A DNA stretch of 29,673 bases from Terramyces sp. JEL0728 (Eukaryota > Chytridiomycota > Chytridiomycetes > Rhizophydiales > Terramycetaceae): assembly GCA_027603945.1 (NCBI GenBank), contig JADIIU010000147.1, positions 1 to 29,673 of the forward strand, in the 5' to 3' direction. Each line of letters starts with the position of its first letter. Positions within the stretch are counted from its first letter, which is position 1. The translations under genes and the position numbers were made by a program. This document shows positions 1 through 9,938 of this stretch, piece after piece. The notes below the pieces were generated by a model. The model saw only the letters and a list, made by a program, of their open reading frames with translations, searched no databases and was not told the origin of the DNA.

Positions 1-68
1 AGCCTTTGTGCTTTTATAAATGTTCAAATTTGAAATCTACAACTGGATTTTAATAACTGCAAGTAAAT
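1..68. repeat. 68-bp duplicated segment, inverted copy 1
   Basis: These bases match the reverse complement of 11245-11312 with a single mismatch (position 56 is A where the other copy has G). The match ends abruptly at 68, eight bases before the stop codon of the Crinkler-like gene, and may continue left of the window. Read on + it could encode a 16-residue tail ending at a TAA at 51-53, also present in the other copy. No longer coding context is visible. It could be the end of a duplicated gene or a duplicated intergenic segment. Confidence 0.8.
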
Positions 69-75
69 TTCAGCA

Positions 76-1227
76 TTAGCCAGACGTGCTGGACTCAACC
101 TCCTCGCAATAGATGTTTTTAGCAGGCTGGGGTGGTGGAAGTTGCTCAACCGCTTTTTGTAGCTTGTGGAATGTATAAGGTGCCTGGATTTGGTCTGGAT
201 CTTGTTCAAATTGATTGACTATCGGTCTATTTGACGTATCATGTTGGTTCTTTGTTTGAGCAGGTTCGGCTTGCTGCAGGCTTTGTGCTGAAGGCGGAGG
301 TGCAGCTGGGTTTAATGTTTTTTGGCTGTTGTTTTCTGGTGCTGGTGCTCCTTTGGGAAACGATGCGGCTCTTTCACTTAATTTCGCCTGTTTCTTTGCA
401 CCTAGAACTTCAAAATTATGGAACTCTTCCAGATCTCTATCACTTACTGTTCCAACCATCATTGGGCTGCCTAATATCAAATTAGTCATACTAGAGAATG
501 TTTTTGTTTGATTCATTGATTCGACAACCTTGACTGATTTGATATCATTAAACTTGTATCCTCTGATATACGGCTTATTTTCTTGTTAGAAAAGAATACC
601 TTCATCCAAGTCTCCTGTAGAATCCGATGCGTAGTAGTAGTTGCCATTAATTAATATATTGTTACCATCATTTGCTAGATATCTTACAGGCTCTTTCTTT
701 TGAATTGGCTCTTCCTTGTCTTCAATACTGCTAATATTTTGTAATGACGAGCGATTCGATTTCACAGAATACAGACTACTTGTATCTCCGTGTCTTATTG
801 AGGATTCAGAGACAAATTCCGCTTGCGTTAAGTTGTTGCTACCTCTTACTGAAGCCATAGACGTGATTGATTTCCTTCCAAATTCTATTCGTTAGTGCCA
901 TGTACTAGAAATATGAACTCTTTTATTTGTATTTTCAGCAGGTATTTGAACAACCATTGGGATATTTGGATCCTTTCCATAATCAAAAAGTGGGGTATTC
1001 GACCCTAAAGAGTCATCGTTGAGAAACGCTTCAATATCCCTGAACACTTTTAGCTGATTCGGTGCAAATCCAGACAAAGTTTCTTTGGTTTCAGCTTTTA
1101 TGGCTTTTCTAAAGTGAATGCACAGCGAGTTGTCTGGAACGTCCACAAAGTCTGACTCTGTATCTCCAAAAATATCTCCATTTAAATCCACAAGCACATA
1201 CCAAAAACTAGATTTTTTATTTGCCAT
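76..1227 (-). CDS. Crinkler-like N-terminal domain protein, 3 exons
   Basis: Exons 1227-906, 884-600 and 581-76 give 370 residues. The introns are 21 nt (885-905) and 18 nt (582-599), both GTA...AG with CTAAC just before the acceptor, and both restore frame. Residues about 7-98 resemble the ubiquitin-like N-terminal domain of Crinkler (CRN) proteins: an FWYVLVDLNGDIF strand, an HFRKAIKAE helix, then FAPNQLKVF and a terminal MVVQIP strand. The rest is Ser-rich and then Pro/Ala/Gln-rich, apparently disordered. I see no signal peptide and none of the usual CRN C-terminal nuclease, kinase or NTPase motifs. Crinklers are known as secreted or host-directed proteins in oomycetes and some chytrids and Cryptomycota; with no such C-terminus here, function is open. 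The start ATG at 1227 is the first in frame and sits directly before the domain. Divergent from the next gene. Confidence 0.6.
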
Positions 1228-1729
1228 TTCAAAGTGTGAATGGAATGGGTGTCAAATGAAATTTTCTCACAATGGGGAATAGGCTTCCAATCATATATAT
1301 CCACACCTATATTTGTTTACCCACCAATATGTAATATAACTGCAGAATACGCAAATTACGGGGCTGTGAAAAAACTGGGAAGGTTGCAATAAGTGGAGAT
1401 ATGAGTATTCGTATTACTATCGTCTGTTGCACGGTGGAACAGTTCTCGTTAACTTATATGTTTGGATTGGACTGGAAATAATGGACATAGAAGGAAACTG
1501 AGCGCAGTTATTGGTACGCCAAAACTAGTAATTTTGAATGGCGGTTAGATGAGGTTGGGCTATCCGAACTGGTGTGTTTTTGCACGTGGCAATGCATGAA
1601 TTCAATCGTAGTGGAAATACTCCTTGAAACCACTCTCTTTGATACTTTCTGACACCTCTCAAATCAAAATGAAACCTCAGCCATGTTTTGTATGGGATGT
1701 GGCTCTTGAAGTTTTTTTCCAAAAATAAC
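1228..1729. promoter_or_regulatory. Divergent intergenic region, about 500 bp
   Basis: Lies between two genes transcribed away from each other, so it should hold both promoters. It contains a 68-codon minus-strand ORF (1525-1731) without recognisable homology or splice context, which I do not call. No clear TATA box or repeat stood out. Confidence 0.4.
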
Positions 1730-4551
1730 ATGGACCAGGAAAAAGTCAGTAAAAAGAAACTATCGAAGCGGATTAAAAAGTTCTTTGGATTAAAAGTACA
1801 TTTTGGTTTAATGCTAGAAAAAAGTTACTGTCGAACTGAATAACCTGGTGGAATATGAAGAAACGGAAACGTTAGAATCCGTTTATGAACTGGAATTCTC
1901 GGATGATGATGAGCAAATAGGAACAATTGATTTCCCGCAGAAAAATATTGATTTTGATAAGCTGGAAGAAGTGTCAAACCAGTTAGTGAGAAGATTGTCG
2001 CTTGAATCAGTGAGGACAGTTACGCTGGTTAGAATCCCAGAAAAGAAGGAGAAGGAAGTGAAAGATTTACCAAGCAAAATTAAAGAAATCTTTGGAGAAG
2101 ATGATAACACACCAGCCTCTAATCCTTTCCAATATAACGGATTTGAAACAGTACACGGACATGGGAAATTCTATGAACAAACAATAATGAATAATCAGTT
2201 GAAGAGGAGCCACACTGAACTAGGAAAAAGTAAAAGCGTCCCGCAGTTTTCCACTCAAATGCGACGCAATTCTTTTGCAAAGGTAGACGATACTGCGATA
2301 TTGTCCATCAATAATATTTTGAATGATGTCGAGCTGCTAATTGCTAATTTGAACAAGAAAGACAAATCTGTAAATAAAGAAACGAACAGCGAACCAGATC
2401 CTAGGAAATCGCAATCTCTTCCTCGTCCAGGTACTTTTAATTGTTTACCTAGAAACTGAAAAATCAAAATGGAGTATAGTACAGCAATATGTATCTCAAC
2501 AAATCACAACTCCTGTAGAAGAACCAGTTGCCAAAGAGTTGCAAATGTCTGGAAATAGATTGCAAAACAGATTGAAGGCAATTGCTCATGAAAGAGTTCA
2601 AGGAATTAAAAACCCAACTTTGAAATCTGCATTTTCCGAAGAAACCATCAGAACAAAGCATACTTTGAAATCTATTGAAAGTATTCCAAGACCAACAAGC
2701 AATGTTATTCCCTCAGTACTTGAAGCTGCAGCCCCTCCTATGCCTAGCGATACCGTTACAAAGGAATATTTAAAGAGTATAGATAGAAAAATACCGTTTC
2801 AGCCCGAGATTCCTGTAAAGTCTCAGAGGAGAGCTTCTGTTGCAGAAGTAAACATTTACGAGTCTTTTGAACAACAATTGGCCGAACTTTCCAAGGCGAT
2901 TGCCTCTATCAATGAAGTAGAGCCTTCGCCTGTGATATCTGGCGCTGAAATTGTTGAAGGTTTGCTTGACAAATCCAAAGATCCAGCTGGCGATTCTAAA
3001 GTAGAAAATAAAGAGTCAGCGATGCAAGAGCCTAAAGTTCAAATGAAAATGGCACAGAACGACTCGGAAGAATCAGTGGTATCTTTTGAAGACAAGGCAG
3101 TATCCGATTCTATTGCGCCTGAAGACGCTCAATCCATGAACACATCGCTGGATAGACCGTCTACTGTAGTCTCCGTGGCAGAATCTCCTATTTCACGTAC
3201 CACAACTCCAGTTATCACAATTGCACACAAAAGAGATGGGAAAATAATCGAAAATTACGAATCTCCAATGGACAAACCTCTTCCAGAATCTCCCAGAGAT
3301 TTTGAAAGGGATATCAAAACCGAAACTTTCGAGTACGAAATTCAAGACTTTTCCCCGCCAACAAGCAGAAGAAACTCTATCAATTCAGTCAGCACTGTCG
3401 ACTCGTCGCACGTAAAGTCTGATAGTGTTAATTTGGAACAAAGTGACTCTATCAATTCGGATGATATCCCACTTTTACAACGAAAGATTTCCAAAATGGT
3501 TAGAGATGTACAAGAGCAAGAATCAAAGAAGCTGACTTTAAAAACTCTTCAGACTGATTCACAAAAATCGCTTTCCGCACCAGAATTGATCTTTCAAGGT
3601 CCTGGTTCGCCAACTAGCTTACAATACAACCGCAACTCTAGAACCATCTCTGATCCAAGATTGGTTGCCGCAGGTGTTGAAGCATTGCCTGTTGGTGTTA
3701 CTTCTACTTTGGTAACCCAGCCTGACGGGAAAGAGCAAATCGTACTAAACTTTGGCGACGAAGCTGTCAGTTTAGCAGAACGCAAATTTTCTGTAGAGCC
3801 TCGTAGAATCAGTTTGCACGAAACAGGAAGTATCAGATCGCACAGAGTGCAGTCTGGAGAAAGCGACTCTTCTGTAAAATTCTTTGATAAATTTTCATTT
3901 GATCGCAAACGCAACAGAGACTCCAAATCCATTGACAGAAATTCAAAGTCATTTGATAGGCAATCAAAGTCATTCGATAAAGAAAATGGAATTGTTGGTG
4001 CAATTGGTTCCGTTATGGAGACACTAAATCGAATGAAACAAAAGCGGCCAAACACTCCAGAACGACAAGCAATTGAAACGCAATTAGATCCATTGTATGA
4101 ACAAATCAACAAACTGGACAAGTCCCAATTTAGCGAAACAGATATAAATGCTTTACTCAAAGCAATGGATGTTCTGAAGCTCAACAAAAGTGCAGCAGGA
4201 AATCTTTCCCCAGTAATCGAATCTCCAAATAGATATGATGATCCTTCAACAATAAGCTTGCTCTCCAGTAGCTACTCTAGTAATAATCGGAGGAGCACAC
4301 CAATACCATTTAATGCCGACACTTTGTATCCAAACGAAAACAAAAAGGAATCAAAACCGTTCTTGAAAAGAATGGGTAATAAATTATCCAAAGGCGTGCT
4401 GAAAATGAGCAGCATGAACAATATCCTCCGCAAAGATACTGTAGGAAAAGTTGATATGAAAAAACAATCCAGTACTGATACAATTGACAGAATTATGGCC
4501 TCTAATAACAGCAGGATATTTGACAATCAACGATACGTCAAGAAACAATAA
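1730..4551 (+). CDS. Long Ser-rich disordered protein, 3 exons
   Basis: Exons 1730-1795, 1818-2430 and 2453-4551 give 925 residues. Both introns are 22 nt (1796-1817, 2431-2452), GTAC...CTAG. I do not recognise a family. The N-terminus is basic (KKKLSKRIKKFFG), followed by an acidic FSDDDEQ stretch and a short motif, RRLSLESVRTVTLVRIPEKK...VKDLPSKI, also present in the paralogue at 4599-5016. Most of the remainder is low-complexity, rich in Ser, Glu, Lys and Asn with many RR/KxxS sites, consistent with a phosphorylated scaffold. A small internal repeat reads KSIDRNSKSFDRQSKSFDKE (near 3924-3983), and the tail is basic. No transmembrane segment or catalytic motif is visible. The AATAAA at 4550-4555 overlaps the stop codon. 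The spliced reading frame is well supported; the function is unknown. Confidence 0.8.
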
Positions 4552-4600
4552 TAAACCATTCTAATTGCGCATATTGTTCCAAGCAAATTAACAATTTATT
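4550..4600. terminator. Paired poly(A) signals overlapping two stop codons
   Basis: On +, AATAAA at 4550-4555 starts with the last two bases of the TAA stop at 4549-4551. On -, AATAAA (plus-strand TTTATT at 4595-4600) likewise uses the last two bases of the TAA stop at 4599-4601. The two convergent genes are separated by only 47 bp. Confidence 0.6.
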
Positions 4601-5016
4601 ACCATCTTTTCAGAGTTAGCTCAGTGTACTGTCCGTTCCTTTTGCTGATTTGCACCCCACTTTTAGCATACGAAGCAAACGTTTCCAGCTCCATATTCTC
4701 ATCAATATCTCGACCAAACAAATCGGTTAATTTCCCCGACAGATCTTTAACTGGGTTTCTACGTTCTGGTATCCTTGCAAGGGAAACAATCCCAGCTGAC
4801 TCTAATGACGGCCTTCTTTCTGGCTCAGCAGATGATTCATCCCATAGCTTGAATGTTGGTCTGCGGATTACCAAATCGCATTGTCCTTCGTCATCAGAGA
4901 AATAACATGAATCTTCTTTTTCGTCTTGCAGCAAGTTACGTTCCATTGATTTGACAATGATGCTTTCTTTTTTCTATTGTTATCTTGCTTTTACTTTGAG
5001 TAGTCGTTTGATCCAT
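4599..5016 (-). CDS. Short paralogue of the 1730-4551 gene
   Basis: The ORF from the ATG at 4946 gives 115 residues sharing FSDDEG, the RRPSLESAGIVSLARIPERR motif and VKDLSGKL...LFG with the N-terminal third of the convergent large gene. A better start may be the ATG at 5016: it begins MDQ like the paralogue. A 28-nt intron (4967-4994, GTAAAA...AAAAAAG with an internal GATAAC) would join it in frame to KSIIVKSMERNLL, giving 129 residues. That intron is the longest and least certain single intron inferred here. The protein stops where the large paralogue continues for some 800 residues, so it looks like a truncated or partial duplication. Function unknown. Confidence 0.6.
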
Positions 5017-5233
5017 TTGGCGCTAAACGCTCGTCTGAATAAAAGTAGAAGCTTATTGCTCATGGATGGAACAACAATTTTTCCAGTTTATATCACCATA
5101 AATATGGCTCAGCTCAAACTGTAACTGCACTGTAAAATGGTAATAATCTGTGATCTTCGGCTCCACCGACTTTCACTGAAATAATGGCTAATCTTGCTCG
5201 CGTATCATTTAGCAAGCACCAAAACATCTCTAA

Positions 5234-6016
5234 TTACTTTTTATTCCCCTTCTTGAAAACAAATCTCTTTAAAGCAAATTGAACAAACAGGCACAAGTAC
5301 GAGCAGTACATCAATCCGCCATAGACCATGTTGTTATAGTCATTATGACAGGATTGATTAGTGTAATAGTAGTACCAAGACATCCCGCATACAAAAGTAC
5401 CCACCACCATTTGTAATATTTGTCCAGCGGTAATCAAATATGCAGGAAAGTTCTTTGGGCAAATACCAACGGCCTGCATGAAATAGTAAAAGTACATTAC
5501 AGCATGAACTCCATAGTTCATTGCGACAAAGTACAGTCCAATGCCGACATTGTTGGCATAAGAGTGCCAGCAGTATAGCAATACCGTAGCATGGTGATAC
5601 CAATGCAAGAATATCAATGGCTTCTTTCGAAGGACAATGAAAACCGTATCTACCAGTTCGGGTACTTTGGAATAAATAAACAAACAAACCCATAATCCAG
5701 TTGTGCCTTTAGCCCAGCCTTGCTTTGGATCCAAGCAAATTGAATTTTTAAAACCTAAAGATTGAATTGACATTAAGAGTGCAGGAAATGTAAATATAAA
5801 TCCTGCGAAACTGAATACTGAGAGTAGCAAGTTCCATAAAGCTAATGGGAATTTCAAGTTGAACGGTTTGGCTATCATCGAAGAACCGAAAAAACAGAAT
5901 GCCAGATAAGTTGCTGTCAAAGTAAGAGGAATTTGCCAGTTTTCGTTGGCATACTTCATTGCTATTGTTGGGTCAAAGGACTCCATTTGAGAAAGCAGCT
6001 CCAGTGCTTTTTCCAT
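5234..6016 (-). CDS. ELO-family very-long-chain fatty acid elongase
   Basis: Single exon, 260 residues, typical for ELO enzymes. These membrane condensing enzymes of the endoplasmic reticulum add two carbons from malonyl-CoA to acyl-CoA. Hallmarks are visible: KVPELVDT (about 117-124), the histidine box HWYHH (about 138-142), MNYGVHAVMY (about 166-175) and several hydrophobic spans. The tail is basic (KKGNKK). I chose the ATG at 6016; upstream in frame only a TTG is available. Animal-type ELOVL6-like and yeast Elo-type enzymes share these motifs, so chain-length specificity cannot be read off. No intron was needed. Confidence 0.95.
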   Translation of the reverse strand: MEKALELLSQMESFDPTIAMKYANENWQIPLTLTATYLAFCFFGSSMIAKPFNLKFPLALWNLLLSVFSFAGFIFTFPALLMSIQSLGFKNSICLDPKQGWAKGTTGLWVCLFIYSKVPELVDTVFIVLRKKPLIFLHWYHHATVLLYCWHSYANNVGIGLYFVAMNYGVHAVMYFYYFMQAVGICPKNFPAYLITAGQILQMVVGTFVCGMSWYYYYTNQSCHNDYNNMVYGGLMYCSYLCLFVQFALKRFVFKKGNKK

Positions 6017-6511
6017 TTGAAAAAAAATTGACAGGTTCCTATTCAACCAAAATTTATAGTCAAAAATGCGGGCGGAAGTTTAATGAAGTGGAATCTTTAT
6101 GGACTGCTGCAAACGAAAAAAGGAGAATTAGAAGCCAACGTTTGTTTTGCCGCCTAATTTCATTTCCCGACTGTAGATTTTCTCTTGTTTTTCAAAGTCT
6201 AATCTTCTATATCTGGTCAAAAGCTGATTGGTGACAATCAGTGTAGATGGTTGGCACACTTTCCGCACACGCGGATATTTGTTGGGTCAACTGGCGGAAT
6301 TCTCCCACCAGAACAGCAGAAGAACAGCAGAAGAACAGCAGAAATCCCCGACTTGAGAAACTGGTCTTTACCCCAAGAGTATCGATTCTGGAATTCTGAT
6401 TTCAAAGCTATTGTAATATTACAACCATCTTTATTATTCGTCAAGATATTTTTTAATGTAACGGTTCCGTAACCCAAGCTGCATCAACAAGAGAGACGCA
6501 GCAACCTAAAT
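6017..6511. other. Intergenic region with an 11-bp triple repeat
   Basis: About 495 bp between two minus-strand genes, expected to hold the elongase promoter. It contains three perfect tandem copies of GAACAGCAGAA at 6311-6343. A minus-strand ORF (6238-6477) crosses the repeat but lacks an ATG start, splice support or recognisable homology, so no gene is called. Confidence 0.5.
6311..6343. repeat. 3 x 11-bp tandem repeat
   Basis: Three exact head-to-tail copies of GAACAGCAGAA. Eleven is not a multiple of three, which argues against a coding role. Confidence 0.9.
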
Positions 6512-8453
6512 TTAACGAGAAATTACATCTTTCTTATCATTGGGACAATCATGCACCATTTCTTCTACTATTCGATTATTAGTTTCAGCATCCCCATCGC
6601 TGTATCCATCAAGTTCATTAATATTAGTATTGATTGGTTTGAATTCTTTGAATTTTTCACTTAATGGCGAAAGTAATGTAAATTTTTTGGTTTTGTTTAT
6701 AAATTCAAGCTGTATCTTTGGTTCTGACAAGTAAATGGTTTTCTGTTGTGTGTAATGTGCAATAGTTTGTTCATCGTTAAGTACAACGACATTTGTGTAG
6801 GTTTTAGTTGGCTTTTGTTTGTTTTCAATTTTTACAATGGATTCAACTGAAGCCTCAATCTTTTCTTTCGATCTGGTAACTGGTGATGACTTTGGCGAAC
6901 AAACTTGCTTTGGAGATTGTATTGGTGTGTTTGCGGCCATTTCGACTGTCTGTCTTGACTTTCTTGCATCTGCTTTTACAATCTCCTCTGTTTTCACTGA
7001 CTTTTGCTCTTTTGTGTTTTTTTGTACATTTTTTCTATTATACTTTTTCTTTTGAATTACGAGATCTTTGCGCTGCCTCTTTGGATACCTTTCTTCAGTT
7101 TCCTTTTTGTAGTGGAGGATAAACAACGGTCTCTTGATTTTAGAATTGGGTTCGGCGCTTTCAGGGGGTGTCACAGATCTTTGTTCTTGCGTAACATGTC
7201 CTTCTTGGGCAAGACCAACAATGTTTGAATCGGTTGATAGCGTATCTTCCAGCAACTCTACAGTATCGTCGCTATCTAGATTCATTTCATTAGTGCCGTC
7301 TATCTGGCATATTAAGTCTGTATGTAGGGGGCATTTCCATTTTTCACGAATATCCAACACCTTGTACTCGCTGGGGACGTCAGCAATCATTTTCAAATCA
7401 CTGGTATGCTGCTTGTCAAATATTTGATTCCAAAGGGTTTCTTTCAACTGCTGTGCCTGCACGAGATCAAATTGTTTCCATTGAGTTTTTTGGTGCGGGA
7501 TGGAAGCCAGCGGGGGCGATAGACAATCCAAATGCCAATAATGAAAGCAGTAATCGCATTGTACCATTTCGGATCTTTGTGCTTGTAAATTGGAGAAGAC
7601 CGGGTATGAAAAGGAATGAGAGTTGATGAATGAAGTCTGATGAATCTTTAAATCTGACTTTGAACATTTGTAGCAAAGTCCGACCTTTTTTTCCTTTTGA
7701 TGGGTATCTAGAGTGCATGATTGAGTATTTTGGCTGGAAGAGGGGACGAGTTTTGTTGAACCATTTTCCAATTGCGGACCATTTTTCTGATCAGTGGAAG
7801 CAGTTTGATCGTCGTTATATGGGCCGGTTATATTGGAGCTAGATTGAGCAAGCTGATCCGGAGATTTTACGGAAAAATCTAAAAGATCATTCACTTCAAC
7901 ATCTAGCTGGTCGCTATCCAGTTTGTTTTTCCTCTTCTTTTTTTTGAGCGAAATCAATACATCTCTGGAATCTACATAGTCCCCAGTAAGAGGGTGCGTA
8001 AACACATATTCACTCACATCTCGTAACTCTTTTGGCAGAGAAAAACTTTTAGGATTCATTCCATCCATCCTATAAATCAATTCATCAAACAGTCCGGTCC
8101 CATACTTTTTCTTTTGGTGTCTACATTGTTTGCATTGCCAAAAAGCGCTTTCTGTGTAAGAATTCAGACATTCAATATGGAATACTCGTGGGCACGAATC
8201 GCAACAAATGAGCTTGCCTGTTCCTAAACAGGCCGAACAGTTGTCATGGTTGTCTGAATGCTATATTAGCTACACTTACAATTCGTTTTGGTTTCTGTTT
8301 TTTTGAAATTGAAAGTGAAAGTGCCAGCAGATCTTCCTCTATGCTCAAATCTTTTTGTATGAATGGATTTATTGGTGGCTCGTCTAATTCTGTGTCCGAT
8401 AGTGGATCATCGAAAAGATCTTTTATTATCCTGTCAATTTCTTGTTGGTCCAT
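6512..8453 (-). CDS. Rco1/PHF12-like double PHD-finger protein
   Basis: Exons 8453-8280 and 8260-6512 give 640 residues. The 19-nt intron (8261-8279) is GTAAGTGTAGCTAATATAG and falls just before the first zinc finger. PHD1 (about 66-108) shows CSAC, CCDSC, FHIEC and WQCKQC. It is followed by LFDELIYRMDGMNPKSFSLP, which resembles the region after PHD1 in Rco1 and PHF12. PHD2 (about 254-370) shows CYKC, CDYCFHYWHLDC and WKCPLH. Between and after the fingers the protein is basic and Ser/Thr/Lys-rich. Rco1 is a subunit of the Rpd3S histone deacetylase complex that recognises chromatin over transcribed genes; the same role is inferred here. The start ATG at 8453 follows an AT-rich leader; ATGs further upstream in the frame look like untranslated leader. 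Confidence 0.8.
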
Positions 8454-8944
8454 TTTAGATTGAACAATGAAAAAATTGATGATTTTTCTCATAGAATAAA
8501 CACAGCGCGATGGTATATTCCAGCTCATAGAGACCATTAATCGATATGGAGTCTATGCCAGAATACACCAATCTGGCGTTGATCTGCATTAACGTAATTT
8601 GGTCATTGATGGATATGATTTACTGTTCTAATAGGAATAGTTTGCTCGAGATGCAATGTCCCTGATAGCAGCAGCATTTGCAGACAGCATTACCAATGAA
8701 CCGCCTGATCCCTCACTAAATTCCACAATAAGTCAGCACCTGATGTTGAGACTGCAGTTTCTCATACAATAGTCCAAATGAACTAATAAATGCGATTGGC
8801 AACCTTTTCCAATGAAATGAGGTGCCAATCCTCTATATTTTTGAATAAATCGCCTTGTGCTGTGATCGCAAGTGTCTCTGCAAACAAGTAAATTACAATG
8901 GAATTAATTCGATATTGGGTTCTGTGCCGAAAAATATTCTTTTA
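8454..8944. other. Intergenic region, possible small plus-strand gene
   Basis: About 490 bp between the PHD gene start and the eIF3e stop. A plus-strand ATG at 8546 opens a short frame (MESMPEYTNLALICIN...), and another frame from about 8641 reads FARDAMSLIAAAFADSIT...ISQHLMLRLQFLIQ. They could be joined only by an unusually long 47-nt intron, so I leave this as a candidate. Confidence 0.25.
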
Positions 8945-8946
8945 TT
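8941..8946 (-). terminator. Poly(A) signal overlapping the eIF3e stop
   Basis: Minus-strand AATAAA shares two bases with the TAA stop at 8945-8947. Confidence 0.5.
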
Positions 8947-9938
8947 AATCCTGATCCATCATCAACTCATCTCTCTTTTTATCCAAGATACCCTGAATAG
9001 TTTTTTCAATAACGGCAGACTTGGCCAAATATTGACGAGACTTTTCTTTGATTTGTTCAAATTTATTCTACATTAAAATCACTTACCAAATTCATTGGAG
9101 ATTGGTAAATTTTTTCTGATTGATAGGCAATAAAGTCTGAATAATCTTGGTTTTGGATAAAATAATCTTGCAAGTCAAATTGAAAGTTGAATTCTTGGAT
9201 TTGTTTGAATTGATCTAAAACTGGATTTGTTTCGGTGGAAATCAATTTTAAAAATTCTTGCAAATGGTGCCTCTTTTTAGGTGAAATTAATATAATATAG
9301 CCGATATATTTCAAGATCCATGGGCAAACCTAAATTAACGGTAATTACTGCAGAGATGGTAGATTGGTAAGATTGAGTAAACAACAAATCATAAATTACT
9401 TCCTTTTTTTCGTGATTGAGGAAAAATAAGGAATAATGGACAATCCAGCTCTTGTAAATCAAATCACCGTCAAAGTCTTTCAATTCCAAGAATATCTCAA
9501 AGGCAGTGTCCAGTTTTTCCAATAAAATCAAGCAATTCAATCTTCCCCAAAGCGCTTTTTGGTTTCTGTTATACTTCAAGTATACTGTCAATAACGAATC
9601 GCACTGCTTGTAGTCGCCAATCTCATAGTTAAAAAGAGCCTATAATCAATATTGAATACATAATCCAAGAGTGATTTCAAGTGCTTTTGATCCAGCTGTT
9701 GATTCTTGTTTATAATATTCATGCATTCCTTGAATTTCTCTTTTTCTTGTTCCACTTGCTTTAAAATAGCTGTTTTTTTCTCTTTTAACTCTTTGGTTTC
9801 TCCTGCTAGTAGGATTTCCTCCTTTACCATCTTTGTCTTTGATAAAATCATTAATCTTGAATCTTTACAGTCATCTGCTTCCATTATTGCGAGTAGCAGG
9901 TGCTTGTCTAAAAATTGAGAGATTTCATTGTAATTCAT
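8945..9938 (-). CDS. Translation initiation factor eIF3e (INT6), shortened
   Basis: Exons 9938-9660, 9639-9349, 9329-9087 and 9067-8945 give 311 residues. Introns are 20 nt (9640-9659), 19 nt (9330-9348) and 19 nt (9068-9086). Removing the second joins ISA to VCPWILKY, matching the conserved CPxILRY segment of eIF3e. The N-terminus (ISQFLDKHLLLAIME) and the KSWIVHYSLFFLNH block are also diagnostic. eIF3e is a PCI-domain subunit of the eIF3 scaffold on the 40S ribosome. Human eIF3e is 445 residues; here the region with the winged-helix half of the PCI domain appears to be missing, and the protein passes from the helical repeat to a short tail containing AVIEKT. The start is the ATG at 9938, directly before the conserved N-terminus. 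Confidence 0.9.

Noticed and set aside
55..83. A fourth exon of the Crinkler-like gene joined through GTCTGG...TTGCAG
   Set aside because: The 29-nt candidate would change only the last few residues before a stop and does not improve the protein.
1525..1731. 68-codon minus-strand ORF
   Set aside because: Starts exactly over the ATG of the plus-strand gene and lies in a divergent promoter region; no recognisable domain.
3594..4187. 197-codon minus-strand ORF
   Set aside because: Antisense to the well-supported exon of the Ser-rich gene; composition is the mirror of Ser/Lys-rich coding sequence.
6238..6477. 79-codon minus-strand ORF with CGKC
   Set aside because: No ATG start, crosses an 11-bp tandem repeat, and only one CxxC is present, so no zinc-binding domain can be argued.
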